A stretch of 64,000 nt of DNA from positions 558,001 to 622,000 of the forward strand of contig JAMFTG010000055.1 of the NCBI GenBank assembly GCA_023974075.1, read 5' to 3'. The stretch is from Chaenocephalus aceratus. Taxonomy: Eukaryota; Chordata; Actinopteri; Perciformes; Channichthyidae. The translations under genes and the position numbers were made by a program. The notes under the pieces were generated by a model, which saw only the letters and a program-made list of their open reading frames with translations, ran no database searches and had not been told where the DNA came from. Position 1 is the first letter of the stretch, and each line of letters starts with the position of its first letter. Positions 17,801 to 30,024 of the stretch are shown here, piece by piece.

Positions 17801-18144
17801 CTTATGCGAAATCTACTAAAACAAAGTATGTCATGGTGGTCAGCTGTTAAACACAAAAGTGTATCTTAAGGGCTGTAAATATAATATGCAAACAAAAACC
17901 TACAGACTGGGGGATGGGAGATCACAGGAGTGGGGGGGGGGGGGAGCTGTGGAATGTGACCCTTGGGAGAATTCCTCCACACATTCCGATGGCCAATTCG
18001 TTTTAAACAAAGAGTTCGCAACACAGGACAGCATAGGCAACATGGGGGGTGGGGGCTGGTGAACGGTCTGGTCAATGTTTGTAAACACAATCCCCAGGAT
18101 GTGTCCTAATCAAACCAAAAGAGAAAATGCAGATATCATTCTCT

Positions 18145-18275
18145 CTCTCGACTCGCTGGTATCTCGAGCTGAGCGCTCATTGGTGTTCATACTGCTCACA
18201 GGCTGGGCTGCTGTGTATATCTAGTGTACCCCTCCTCACTGTTTATTCATCATTCAAACATTTACACCTTCAGAT
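18145..18275 (+). repeat. Fragment related to the MITE at 61912
   Basis: CTCGAGCTGAGCGCTCATTG, then TTCATACTGCTCACAGGCTG and CTGTTTATTCATCATTCAA also occur in the same order inside the MITE at 62165-62460. The ends of that MITE are not seen here. Confidence 0.6.
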
Positions 18276-18605
18276 CAGGAGCCGGGTAAATGAGAGACTG
18301 AGGAGCCCCTGAAAAACAGATCCCGAAATAGCTCGTCCTGGTTTCCATAGCAGATAGGCCGACAGTCAGGGCCGGATTAACCATATGGGCAACCTGGGCA
18401 AGTGCCCAGGGGCCCTTGAGCAAAGAGGGCCCTCAGTGACAAGATTAAAAAAAAAAAAAAAAAAAAAGTTTTATTATTTTATTTTTTTCGGGCACAACCT
18501 CACTCATACATTGTTTTTAAATGACACTCACTCTTCGCTATAAATAACACAGCTTTTCTATAGGGTCAAATTAATATATTTTCTAAACCGTCTCTGTACT
18601 GTAGG

Positions 18606-19888
18606 CAGGCCCACCTTAACCTGCCATCAGGCCCTGGCTGATTTGTAGGCCCCCTATTTAAACAACAAATGAAAGTCATTTATAGCCTCGGCAGACTCTG
18701 TGATCGCACTTCTCCACTCTGCTCTACGCGCGCCTGGTCCTCTCCTCCAGATGAATGACGTATCGGGCCTCCCTCATGTATTTGTCCGGTTGCCGTTGGC
18801 TCCCCTCCACGTAGCAAGTCCTCGTCGTCCTCTCCATCTCCTCCAACAGATAATGTCCCTCCTGTCTGTTTTTCCTCTCCCGCTACTCCATCGCTATCAG
18901 AACCAGACGGCCTACTTGGCTGAACAGAACTCATCTGTCCTTCCTCCTCATCCTGGCCTACAGGTTTAAAATAACCTGTAAGCTTCGGCATTTTTTGTAA
19001 TAGCTGCTTGTCTGGAAACTCCTTTTCCCTCAACAATTTCCTTTCCCGTGCGCCACTCTCAAACTTTTTCTTCTCAAACTTTTTCTCCTAAACAACCTTC
19101 ATCTGTCACTCAACCACTCGCAATTTGAATAAGTCACATGTGAAACATATTCTCATTCTGCTGTTAAGTGGTGCCCACGGACTGTTTTGGAGTCATCATG
19201 TTTGAGAAAAATCTCTGGAATCCATCGATCTGATTGATTAGCGGAGCAAATGATCAAAATACTACGGAGGGAAGATATTTTCGTTTGGATTACTTTTCTC
19301 GGGGAAGCTTGCGAGTGTGTGTGTTTGTGTATTTTTGCGTTTGTGTGTATTGTGTTTGTTTCCCGGGGAAAACACTCACGAGAAACACAGGCTGTTGTTA
19401 TGCCTGCTGTGACGTCAAGTTACTCCGTTCTCCGCTTGTAATTATGCCGTTACAAGCTTCAACGTTGTATTTATCATCTGAATTTGCCGAAACAATTTTA
19501 ATATTCTGAAAGCCAAGACTTTGTTTATTTGAAATCAGATGAAAACAAACTGTAACGGACCCTGCCGTGTTATCTATGATTACTATACGCCTTACATTCA
19601 TAATGTCAGCCGGAGGGAGGTGGAGTGAGTGGCGAGTGAGAGCTGTCATCTTCCCTTTACAAGCTTCAAAAATGTATTTATTGTGTGATTTTGGAAATAA
19701 AAGTTTCATATTCTGAAAGCCAAGACTTTGTTTATTTAAATGTTTTTTAAAAACATCCGAAATAAAAAACTTTTTTTTTTTTAATTACATTTTTTTTAAA
19801 AACTTTTTTATTGGCTCATGATAGGCCCCTGATCTCCGTAGGCCCCTGGGCTTCAGCCCAGGTCAGCCCGTGCATTAAGGCGGCCCTG
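18606..19888 (-). mobile_element. Nested hAT element with 8-bp TSD ACTGTAGG
   Basis: Ends CAGGCCCACCTTAA and TTAAGGCGGCCCTG (imperfect inverted repeat). Exact flanking repeats ACTGTAGG lie at 18598-18605 and 19889-19896. It lies inside the hAT element at 18367-20933 and interrupts the 5' part of that element's gene, so it is the younger insertion. It contains an N-terminal hAT protein relic on the minus strand. Confidence 0.9.
18680..19036 (-). pseudogene. N-terminal fragment of a hAT transposase-like protein
   Basis: Open frame of 118 codons on the minus strand within the nested hAT. The segment MPKLTGYFKPVGQDEEEGQ, followed by a Ser/Gly/acidic-rich tail, is the type of N-terminus found before the zinc-finger domain in fish hAT proteins. 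No BED or TTF finger or catalytic domain follows, so it is a remnant. Confidence 0.45.
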
Positions 19889-19896
19889 ACTGTAGG

Positions 19897-20560
19897 TCAT
19901 GTGCCAACAATAAATGTGCCAACAATAAATAGCTTTTTCAAAAAAGCAAAAAGTGACGAAATAGGCCAGCAACAACCACAAGGAACAGTGGCGGCGGTCA
20001 CGGATGATGTTGTTGAGCTAGCGAGCAATGTTAGCCTTGAACCTAGCATGCTAACGCAGCAGCGAGTAGAAGAGGAAGATAAAGATGAAGACGAGCCTGA
20101 CGAGGACGTCACAGAGCAGGGTGAAGGTTCGAGTTCATCGGAAGTTCCCTGTGTCTCTCAGGACCCTGCACAATGGGGATTAATTGCAGGAAATGTCCGG
20201 GAGGAGACTTTGATGAAAGAGGTTTCATACTTTCATAATCGGGCAACGAAGTATCCAGCATCTCGGAGGGAGACCGATGCTAGCGGCCGGACACGCTCAC
20301 TGACCAATGATATGCTGACCAGACAGCTTCACAATGGAGAAATCGTTCAACGCGATTGGATTATTTATTCTCCATCTACCGGAGCAATTTATTGTTTTGC
20401 CTGCAAACTTGTATCCACTCACAGCCACAGTAATGCATTTGTTCTCGGCTTTAGTGATTGGAAGCATCCCGAGAGGATAACGGATACTGATCACTTAGTT
20501 GAGCAACCACACCATTTCACTACATATTATACTTTTGTAACTCTCAATGTTTGTAACTAA
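19897..20560 (+). pseudogene. TTF/ZMYM-type hAT protein, truncated
   Basis: The frame is open from inside the nested element, but the native part begins after the insertion point. It shows INSFFKKAKSDE, an acidic stretch (EEEDKDEDEPDEDV), then a TTF-type finger region (RDWIIYSPSTGAIYCFACKL) as in fish ZMYM1-like hAT proteins, and ends shortly after the finger. The catalytic and dimerisation parts are absent. Its original start was separated by the nested hAT. Confidence 0.6.
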
Positions 20561-20941
20561 TAAAACTCCTCGTGTACGTGTACAGCCAGCCAGTCATATT
20601 TTGGCATTAAGTCGGGTGCTACTCTGAGGTTTTGAGTGATATTACCTAGGTATTCCTGAGCCATACACTGTCTTGGAATCTTATCCATTGTATTTTGTCT
20701 TGTGATGTTTGACTAAAAGGGCAAAAGGCTAGACCTACTTTGGTTGAACTATGTGGCTGCGTCCCTGCTTTTGACAAATAGGTGTGCGATTTGACATGCC
20801 AGATTGACTGAAAATTCTAAATATTGGTCATGTTGGTAGGATTGGGTAGGCGTGGTGTTACTTGTTGGGTTGGGGGGGGGGGCCCATGAGCGCTCAGTGC
20901 CCAGGGGCCCCTGCAGGTACTAATCCGGCCCTGCCGACAGT

Positions 20942-22073
20942 ATGGTGTTATGTCAATTATTTTAAATAAAACGTTGAAAACTGAACTTGAAAATGATTTC
21001 CTCTTTTTATTTTATTTATCATTTTCGCGACGGGGAGACCTGGGGAGATGTGTGTGATTAAAAATGTATTTGCAGAAATGTAAAGTGATCTACCTCAGTT
21101 CTATTCCTATTCTTGACGGGAAGAGCCGTGTAAATGGGTGGCCATATATGCATTTGAAAAGCAATATAAATCACACAGTTATTATACAATAGGCTATAAA
21201 AGCACCATCGATAACCATTACCTTTATCCAATTCAAACTTTGGACGGGAAAAAAGGAAGGTGTACATGGTTGGGCTATACTGTAGGCCTACTGTATACAT
21301 ACAAAGGCCATTCAAGCTAGAGTTCTTCTGGAAATGTTCACATCAGGCCAGAGTCCTGCATCGGGTGACACATTTCAACTCGCGAACATATGATACATTA
21401 AATGATCGTGAGGATGATGATTGAAAATCGTTTGTTTGAGTCTGGATGCATTTCCTGATCTAAAAACATAGCGATGGTTTTGTACTTACGCCAACGTGAA
21501 TTAAACATTATTTTGTTAAATAAAAACATGGTGATGTTTAGTAAATGATTACATGTCTCTTACTTAGCACAGAATATGATCCTATCCGTGACATATATGG
21601 ATCTTAACAAATATCCGCTATATCAGATACCTGTAGATCAGCTGTTTATTTCACATGAGTTCCAGTGTGGCAGCTTTTCACGGCTCCCCCTGGTGGATCC
21701 ATGATCCATTGCAGCTGGTTTCATTATAATTAAATGTATTTATCAAGGGGGCGTTTCAAGTCCTGTGGGGGGGTTTTCCTTTTCAGCAGGGGCCCACCCC
21801 GTGCCGATCACGGACCCGCACGGGTAGGCGTCTGAAACGAAGCGCTACATCTGTAGCTGCGCTAACGGATAGAAGGAGCTGTTTAAATGAAAACAGAGGA
21901 GCGACATTTCTCCACAACTGCGCCGAGCACTTGACTTTATGCAGGCAGCCAGACAGTGGGACATTGTACGAAAAGTCAGCACACTCAGCACGGATAGTGC
22001 ACAACATGATTGCAGCGTCCAGGCAGCTCCCGTTCGAGCATATGCCTTGAGTTGCACATAGCTCCAACGATCC

Positions 22074-22074
<1 letters not shown>
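20942..22074. other. No gene seen
   Basis: AT-rich to 21700, then a GC-richer part (about 21775-22030). No coding exon or repeat with defined ends is recognisable. Confidence 0.4.

Positions 22075-22109
<35 letters not shown>
22075..22109 (+). repeat. (CA)n microsatellite
   Basis: Uninterrupted CA run. Two minus-strand frames crossing it begin with Met and Cys-Val repeats and are artefacts. Confidence 0.9.
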
Positions 22110-22110
<1 letters not shown>

Positions 22111-22140
22111 TTTGTATTGTATTATTGTATGAGAGAGGTT

Positions 22141-23183
22141 CCAGGGGGGTATACTACGAAGCAGGATTTTCACTTGGCCGGCTAAATTCAGGGAAAACTC
22201 CGGCTTTCCGGTCCTACGAAGCTGGTTCTCTTTTTAGCAGGCTAGATCTCCGTGGTAACTTATGCTTAGCGGCTAACCTGGTCGGGACCAGGTTAGGTTG
22301 CAGGAGATCAACTCAGTGAAAGCACTGCCTGCTGACCAATCAGAGCTCAGTGTGCGGAGTTTAAAGCGATCAAGTCATATTACAGGAGAAAGGAAATACA
22401 GAAAAACTGCCGTTGCAGGAAAGACGGCCGGCAAAAATCACCGACTGTGTGAACGTGAACATTAATAGAATATCACCTCCATCTTCAGAGCAATCTGACT
22501 ATTATAACATTAGCGTTAAGAAAGCTTACTTAAATATCTGCCACAACATAAGTAACAGGATCAGAGTACATTAAGTACAGTCCGCGGCATATCACTTCAT
22601 AATGTATCATATATTTCCTTAAATGAGTCAGCTGAGCTGTATCTGGCCGTGCAACACTCACAGTGTCACATACTGTATGCAGAAGTATTATTTTAAGCAA
22701 CACATTAAGTTGACGAAACACTCGAGACAAATGTAATGAAAGTCAGATCGTGTCTTAGACGGGGCAGTGATATCATAAACCTGTTAATGTACGCATTCAA
22801 ACACTTTTTCTTTTACCAGCTGTATTCACCTTGCAGGTGCAGCTATGTGGCTTTTATCCTGGATAAAGTGTTTAAGTCATGGATGTTTAAAGTTTAACTT
22901 CTTCATATGTCTAATATTATAGTTTACTTTTCATTCAGGAAGTATGACGCTGCGCTGTCAGTATGCTTCTCCATGTTTGTGATTGGTCGAATGCTCCAAA
23001 TACCACCCCTTTCGTGTGAACGCGCACCTAACTAGATAGGACACGGCTGGCTTGAGCGATCGAGTTGATAGCCAGCGTTGTAGGACAGTTTAACGAGAGC
23101 GGCTTTGTTTTGGATTAAGTTAACTGGATAACTCAAAATATATCCAGGATATGTTGAACTAGATTCGTAGTATAGGCCCCTGG
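22141..23183. mobile_element. PIF/Harbinger-like MITE
   Basis: Ends CCAGGGGGGTATACTACGAA and TTCGTAGTATAGGCCCCTGG form an imperfect inverted repeat. TACTACGAAGC-type ends are frequent in fish Harbinger-type non-autonomous elements. The flanks share at most TT, so the target duplication is not clear. No transposase frame is present. Confidence 0.5.
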
Positions 23184-23218
23184 TTTGCCGTTCAGCATAA
23201 GTTACCATGGAGATCTAC
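23184..23218 (-). repeat. PIF/Harbinger-like end fragment, part 1
   Basis: Together with 26132-26228 this resembles, inverted, the first 150 bp of the MITE at 22141 (shared GGTAACTTATGCT and GGTTCTCTT). It was split by insertion of the foldback element at 23219. Confidence 0.5.
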
Positions 23219-26124
23219 CAACCTAGTCTCACAAAAAAACGTGTAATAACTACGTTGGTCCACAACTTGGGATGTAGTATTTCTACAAAAACGCCTCTGA
23301 AATTGTAAGATCCCTACGTTTTTTTTCACCATTCATTTCCAATGTCACGTGATCTTCAAATGTCTCCCTGCAGAAAAAAAAAACATGGCCGACATTCGTT
23401 TTATTCTCGGTGGAAAATGCCTATTTTAAGGTTAGTTTGGCCATTAAAATACGTTTTGATGTCATTTGATGTGAGAAATATGAGTTGTTATTTCAGATTA
23501 TGTGTGCAGTGGATGTACATGATCTTTAGTTTGCTAGTTATTATGAAGATTACTTCAGGAAATTGTGTCCATTCAACGTTTTCATTGTTACCAAGGTGGT
23601 TGCTAGGGAAGCTGCTATCGATATTATTTCTGTTATGTTGTGTAACTGTTTAATGGTGTTATCTTTATTGCTACCCCCTTCCCCGTCAATTTATAGTGTT
23701 GGTCCACAGCGCAAACATATTCGTTTAACAAAATCCGCATCTAAAATTGTGGCATAGATACGTTATTTCCCCTGTGCAATTATCCAACCCAGTCTCGCAT
23801 CTCACATCACATCGTAATAAACAAATACCGGAAACAGACCGAAAACATTTGTTTAAAATAAAATAATACTTTATTCCGAGTGTGCTTGCTTTTGTCTTTG
23901 GAGGTCATCACATAACGGCATTGTAATACACGGTTCGGCTGCATTAAATATTACATATCTGCCGTAGTTCTCTATTTATAGAGCCCTGATGAGAAGACTT
24001 CGAGACAAACACGAGGAACTGCCGCCAACACCGAAAACGTGACGTGGATCATAAATATATCAGCCATTAAACAACATCTTACATTTATTTTCACACAATA
24101 CGTCTCCTTGCAGAATCAACACTAATTCGGCTGAATTTTATATTTGATCCAATTGGTAGATAGGCTGTATTTACACCATAACGGTGCAGAGCTGATAGAA
24201 AGGGACACCTAGTGATTAAAGCATGTTATTGAATTTCATTATTTTTATTATTAGATATTAATAGGATCCCTATAAAGTATATTCATTACTCGTTATTCTC
24301 TACTAATAGTTAATTAAAGACTGTATATAATGACTATTTTGCACATCCCTTTCAAGATTTCAAGATTTGTTAAGGTTTATTGACATATCATATTATACAC
24401 AACTACGGTGTAGTAACTTGGGTCACAGGTTCCTCAACAGTGCATTACAAGACATCTATCAATATGTGTGTATACCTCCAGCAATGTTAACTATGTTGAA
24501 GCCCTTATTTTAACTGATATTATACATATGTATTATACTCTTATAAGATGTATGTATATAGTATAAGAAATGTGCAGAATACGACAGTTTAATGGTGGAG
24601 GTATACACACATATTGATAGATGTCTTGTAATGCACTGTTGAGGAACCTGCGACCCAAGTTTTTCATCTCCGACCTTGTCAGGTATTGAACATTCAATAA
24701 ATAAAGAACACAGAATTATTAAATATAAAACACAGAATTTGTGTGATTATACTAAATGATTTACAAATAAACACCACTGCATATTTACAACTGTTACACA
24801 TGCTGATGTGACGCAAATGTTTCCAACTTGGGATCAATAAAGTATATCTTATCTTAAGATGATCGATGGCTACTGCCATATTTGCAAAACGTGCCTCTGA
24901 ACCTTGACAAGTGTATGTTACAGGCTTATCAATTAACAACAGGAGGGGTCACAGACATAAGACCAGCTGTTAAATAAAGCTCTTCTGACCTTAGCTGGCA
25001 TGTGGGTATATATTAATGCTTCTCATTATGGGCACAACCAATTTTCACCCATTTATTAATTATATGTTTTAAATGTGAGTGTTTCCTATTCCCTAAACCT
25101 CCAGGGATGTACACAGTTGAATACTGGCAACTTCTTATTATGGGAAATACGAAAACGTCTTTTAAAACTACAACTCCCAGTAGAGACGTGCCATAGATAG
25201 AGAACATGATGCGAAACACAATAGCCAGCATGTGTAGTTCTGGGGACGGGGTGGGGGAGGGGGGGACGCGGTTTTTGACAGTCTGCCGTGGTTTCATCCC
25301 ATTTCAAAGTGCTGTTCGGCGCTCGGCGTAACCCTCGGCGCACACTCAAACATCCAATCACAGAGCTTGAGGACTATCACGGGGTTTGTCAAGCGAAGCG
25401 GAGAGAATACTTACTTCCGGGTGTAATGTTCTGTAAAGCAAATCAGCTTCTCCGACCCTCGATCCTGACGGACTCCAACTTGTGTTTATTAATCAAACAA
25501 ATAAATAAACACAAGGATAATGATGTGTTATTGTTGAGTAAATAGAGAATTGCACAGGGGAACATAACGTATCTATGCCACAATTTTAGATACGGATTTT
25601 GATAAACTAATACGTTTGCGCTGTGGACCAACACTATAAATTGACGGGGAAGGGGGTAGCAATAAAGATAACACCATTAAACAGTTACACAACATAACAG
25701 AAATAATATCGATAGCAGCGTCCCTAGCAACCACCTTGGTAACAATGAAAACATTGTATGGACACAATTTCCTGAAGTAATCTTCGTAATAACTAGCAAA
25801 CTAAAGATCATGTACATCCACTGCACACATAATCTGAAATAACAACTCATATTTCTCACATCAAATGACATCAAAACGCATTTTAATGGCCAAACTAACC
25901 TTAAAATAGGCATTTTCCACCGAGAATAAAATGAATGTCGGCCATGTTTTTTTTTTTCTGCAGGGAGAAATTTGAAGATCACGTGACATAGACGCCAGCC
26001 ATTGGAATGAATGGTGGAAAAAAAACGTAGGGATCTTACAATTTCAGAGGCGTTTTTGTAGAAATACTACGCCCTACGTTGTGGACCAACGTAGTTATTA
26101 CACGTTTTTTATGAGACTGGGTTG
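23219..26124. mobile_element. Foldback transposon with 7-bp TSD GATCTAC
   Basis: Begins CAACCTAGTCTCA and ends TGAGACTGGGTTG. Exact 7-bp repeats GATCTAC flank it at 23212-23218 and 26125-26131. The inverted terminal repeats are over 500 bp (23219-23760 against 25565-26124), including AACGTGTAATAACTACGTTG and ATTGTAAGATCCCTACG. An inner inverted repeat pairs about 24411-24485 with 24592-24661. The paired 60-100-codon frames in the arms (LRLVWPLK and related residues) are conserved only because the arms are copies. No transposase is present. A relative lies at 46503-49156. The superfamily is not certain. Confidence 0.85.
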
Positions 26125-26228
26125 GATCTACCCCGGTAAGAAGAGAACCAGCGTCGTAGGACCGGAAACCCAGAGTTTATCCTGAAGTTACCTCGCTATG
26201 CGAAAATCCGGCTTCGTAGTACAGGCCT
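26125..26228 (-). repeat. PIF/Harbinger-like end fragment, part 2
   Basis: Continues 23184-23218 after the foldback insertion and its TSD copy, ending AAAATCCGGCTTCGTAGTAC, the inverted form of the left end at 22141-22170. Confidence 0.5.
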
Positions 26229-26440
26229 CAAGCCTTTCATCAATAGATACATCTTACACTCCAGTATGTGCACTTCGCTCTGCGTTGGCCAATCGGCTCA
26301 CTACTCTCTCAGCTAAAACACACCTGTTTGCTATCCTGGCTCCAAAATGGTGGAACGAGCTCCCCATTGATATCAGGACAGCAGAAAGTCTACACATCTA
26401 CTGTCGCAGAGTGAAAACTCGCCCGCCCCTTGGATATTAA
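26229..26440 (+). pseudogene. LINE ORF2 C-terminal fragment
   Basis: An open frame gives ...LAPKWWNELPIDIRTAESLH followed by a basic RRVKT end. This is the usual W-N-x-L-P-x-x-I-R pattern at the C-terminus of fish non-LTR retrotransposon ORF2. The reverse transcriptase is not present, so it is a 3' remnant. Confidence 0.5.
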
Positions 26441-28409
26441 ACCTTACACAAAACAACATTCCTCCTTCAACGGTTTAGCCCATTTTAAACTAATGGATCA
26501 GCACTTTGGTTGGCTAATTTGAATCCTCTATATCTGGATGTATCTTCTTGTTCTGTGTTTGTATCTTTATGGTTAATTGCACTTATTGTAAGCAGATTTA
26601 GATTTTAATTTTGACCAGAAGAAAGCGCTAGAAGAAAGGTCATCAAGTTATGACAACTTATCTTGAGGGCATGATTGAATATTGCCCAATGATGTTGAGA
26701 TTTCTTTATTTGAACTGTCCATTTGCTGACTTTGATAAAAAGTCAGATGATCCAGTCATTTAGATCATCTTCTCGGCTCCATGAGTGGTTTTCATGGCAA
26801 TCTAACCTATAAACTCTGACCGATTTTCAGTTGCAGATTAACCGACATTTTACATTTATTTAATGTTTTACTTTTTATTGAATTGCTTTTTTCATTGAAC
26901 AGATGCACTTTTTCCAAATAAAAACTCATATTTTTACATACAGCATAGATTAATCACCACAAAGGAAACAAGAAAAACAAAGATAAAAGTGAAATACAAA
27001 ATGAAAAAGAAAGAAAATATATTTTGAAGGTGAACTGAGCAACATTACCACCCTTGGAGTCGTACTAGCGTTGAAGAAGATGTAGTAGTACAGTGTAGTG
27101 CTGTAGAGAGCTAGCTTATGAGCCATGGAGATTTCACAGTTTTAACATTTGCTCTCTCCAGTAGTGACTGTTAAAGGGGTTAATGTGTGTATGAAAGGAC
27201 GATAGGCCGTGTTTTGTTGCTATGTGGCTGTGTTGTTTTTTCTGTTTATTTCCAGCTGTGCATTGATATATATCAGCAGCTAGCTGCGGAGCTAACGCGG
27301 TGGTTTATCTGCCCCTCAGGCTGCATGTTATTTATGAACACACAAGCATGAATAATGTCATTTCACATCTATATTTGGATTATCTGGAGCCACTGGCTGA
27401 ATAAGAAGCTTGGCTACAGATTGTCTAACAATGCGGATATGGATGAAATACATTGCTGTGTTACACTGTGGCATGGAAGCAGAAAATTGAGTAATGGTGG
27501 TGTAGTAACCTCGAGCATCATCCAAAGGTGATCCAACGAGGCTCATGTAATCTTTCCTTTTACAAAAACTCAAGGTCCTCTCACCATTCCACAGCTGCCA
27601 ACATTCATCCGTAGAAAATGAAAAATATACAAATAAAGAGGATTAAGGCTAAAATAGAATAAGACAGAATTAAAACTACAGTAGGCTACAGTGCATACGA
27701 ATAATTCCTCAGAAATTGAATTGAATAAAAGGCACATGTTCTCGGTCCTGATTCAAAAGAACTGAGAATTGAAGCAGACCTCAAGTTTTCTGTGAATTTG
27801 GTAACGGTTCAATGATTTCTAGATTATTATTTTTCAAGAGTGCATTAAGTACTGCAGTTAACAGAGTCAAGTAACTAAAGAAATGAACTGATGAGATCAG
27901 AACTTGATAATCACTGGTTTGGTGCTTTGGATTACCTCCGCCTCATGCCTCCCTTTGTGAAAAGTTGAAGCCACCGACAATCAGATCGGTTACTATTTGG
28001 GCTGTTCAAAGATTGACTTCTTCTTTTTTATGTTAAGTCACAAGAAAAAGCAGGAGAGTGTCAAATAAGAGCAGCAGAAAGCAGGCAGAGCGTAAGTGTG
28101 CCAGGCAGAGGAGGAGCGGGATGCAGAGATCTGGGAAAGTCTTTTAACACACCCCCTGATATTTTTAAGTTTCAAACTTGTAGTCTTCCGCCCACGCAGC
28201 TCTCTGGAGACAGAAGGCTTACACAACGTTCTTCCTCCATGCACCATCACTCTCCAACACCTGGAAACACACTTTGATGTATGGAGTCAGTGGAGTTACC
28301 CTTCATCCATTACACTTTAGCTTAAAATGCATAAAGTGTAGTATTAATCTCTTGAAAACATTGTCAGGTTTTAGTCACAATAATTGAACGTAAAGCTAAA
28401 TGTAACCCC
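26441..28409. other. No gene seen
   Basis: Non-coding AT-rich sequence. Short open frames (27358-27573 minus, 28096-28320 plus) lack recognisable domains and flanking splice signals. Confidence 0.4.
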
Positions 28410-29549
28410 CTAATCCCACCAGGAGCGTCTGCGCTGCGCTGCAGCGTTTTTAGCGATCGCGGCCACTCTAGTCAATGGGTGCTATTCCACCAGACCAGCT
28501 GCGCCGCGGCTCAAAGCGTCCCAGAAGCTCCTCGCCGCAAGGAATTTCTAAAATATAGGATGAATCCTATTTTTTGACGCGGCGCAGCGCAGCGCAGGAA
28601 GTGATGAAAATCACCTTGTTGTCACCCAAAACCGGCTCCTTCTCCTCCCCCCCACCACCGTCTTTCAAGTAGGAGAATACATGCCAGCGTTCTCCTCCGG
28701 TTTACAGGCACTGTAAATTATATATATATAGAATAATTATGATGATGAATGCATATTTTTTTACCACTAAAATACAGCAACACATCTTTGATTCATGTCA
28801 TTTATAACTGGAATATTACAATTATTATTAACTGTGTCTGTAGTCTACAACACAACAAAATAGGAAATAACAACTGTTATGGAAACTTCTGTGTAGCAAT
28901 GCAGTGGGAGTCACCGACTCAGGAAGGAGACACGGTAGAGCAGGAGCTTCGATGTCAAACACTGAGGTTTATTTGGAGTTACGGCCGGAGGATTCACATC
29001 ACAAGTCACACAGTCACGGTCTGACTGCACGGGTGGTTGCCACGTCAATTCTGGAGAACCTCTCTCTCGTTAGCCCATTTAACTGGTTTCACAGAGTAAT
29101 CAACATATTTAGATAAGATAGTTTAACCAGTTGGGCACACTGAGTTACCTGCGTCCGTCACTTATGGCCTCGAGGATGTCATACCCTGGAGTCCACAAAC
29201 AACAAAGAAGGAAGTGTCCCAGTGCACCCACAACAACAGACCATCTGTGACCTAGTGTTGACCGGTCACAGAATGGGAACAATAACATTATGGCTCAAGC
29301 AGCCTATGACCTTAAAGGAGATAAACAGACGTCAGGGTTGGTCCTGTACGTCATATCTAGGAGTCTAAGTCAATAATTTCCCTAACAACAACAATAAACA
29401 CGATTTAAACAGACACAAACATAAACCATTTAACTACGTAGCCTACTAGAAGTACAAATGTCCAGGAAATATTCCAAAATCAACAACAACTGCGAGGCTG
29501 CACACACGACGCTCCGCTTCCGCAACGTTTTGAAACGCGCCTGGTGGGT
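28410..29549. repeat. Probable non-autonomous DNA transposon (CCCACCAGG ends)
   Basis: CCCACCAGGAGCG at the left and CGCGCCTGGTGGG at the right form an inverted pair, each followed inward by GC-rich sequence with GCGCAGCGCAGCGCAG and CGCTCCGCTTCCGC. No clear target duplication was found, so the boundaries are approximate. Confidence 0.4.
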
Positions 29550-29564
29550 TATGATCAGAGTTGG

Positions 29565-29720
29565 GTGTAACGCGTTACAAAGTAATAATATTACTTTGTC
29601 GGTAACGGAGTAGTATAACGCGTTACTTTTATAATTCAGTAATCACACTACAGTTACTAACATTGCCCCGACACGCGTTACTTCGTTACTTTCTAAAATC
29701 AGTCATAATCAAACCTCAAC
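29565..29720. repeat. TAACGCGTTAC-type hAT repeat fragment
   Basis: TTGGGTGTAACGCGTTACAA followed by repeated AACGCGTTAC blocks, a start typical of an abundant vertebrate hAT MITE family. The other end is not identified. The assembly gap follows at 29877. Confidence 0.5.
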
Positions 29721-29876
29721 AAACACCTTGCAAAGAACACATGCTAAGGTGAAGCTAACGCACATAGCTGTTGTTTATTTATATCACACACGTAGTCTGT
29801 TCTTCTTCTCTGTTTTCCGGTTGTTGCCTGTCTTGAATGACGAATACACACTACCGCCGCCTGCTGGTAAGGAGAG

Positions 29877-29976
29877 NNNNNNNNNNNNNNNNNNNNNNNN
29901 NNNNNNNNNNNNNNNNNNNNNNNNNNNNNNNNNNNNNNNNNNNNNNNNNNNNNNNNNNNNNNNNNNNNNNNNNNNN
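29877..29976. other. Assembly gap of 100 N
   Basis: Exactly 100 unknown bases, the usual placeholder for a scaffold gap of undetermined size. Upstream sequence of the lamin-tail gene may be missing here. Confidence 0.99.
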
Positions 29977-30024
29977 GCGGAGAGGAACTTAACACACAGC
30001 TGTAGCGGGTGTGGCAAGCGGGCC

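Larger units (their letters stand above)
18367..20933 (+). mobile_element. hAT element with 8-bp TSD CCGACAGT
   Basis: Ends CAGGGCCGGATTAAC on the left and TAATCCGGCCCTG on the right (inverted). Exact 8-bp direct repeats CCGACAGT flank it at 18359-18366 and 20934-20941. Subterminal GGGGCCC-rich sequence is typical of this hAT group. It carries part of a TTF/ZMYM-type hAT protein (19897-20560) on the + strand but no full transposase, so it is non-autonomous. A second hAT sits inside it. Confidence 0.9.

Noticed and set aside
17478..17869. Three overlapping His/Ser/Tyr/Thr-rich ORFs
   Set aside because: All three phases of one degenerate tandem repeat are open, a sign of low complexity rather than coding.
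23342..23653. ORF of 103 codons shared by both ends of the foldback element (also 25677-25982)
   Set aside because: Present only because the two ends are inverted copies. Composition is AT-driven and no domain is recognised.
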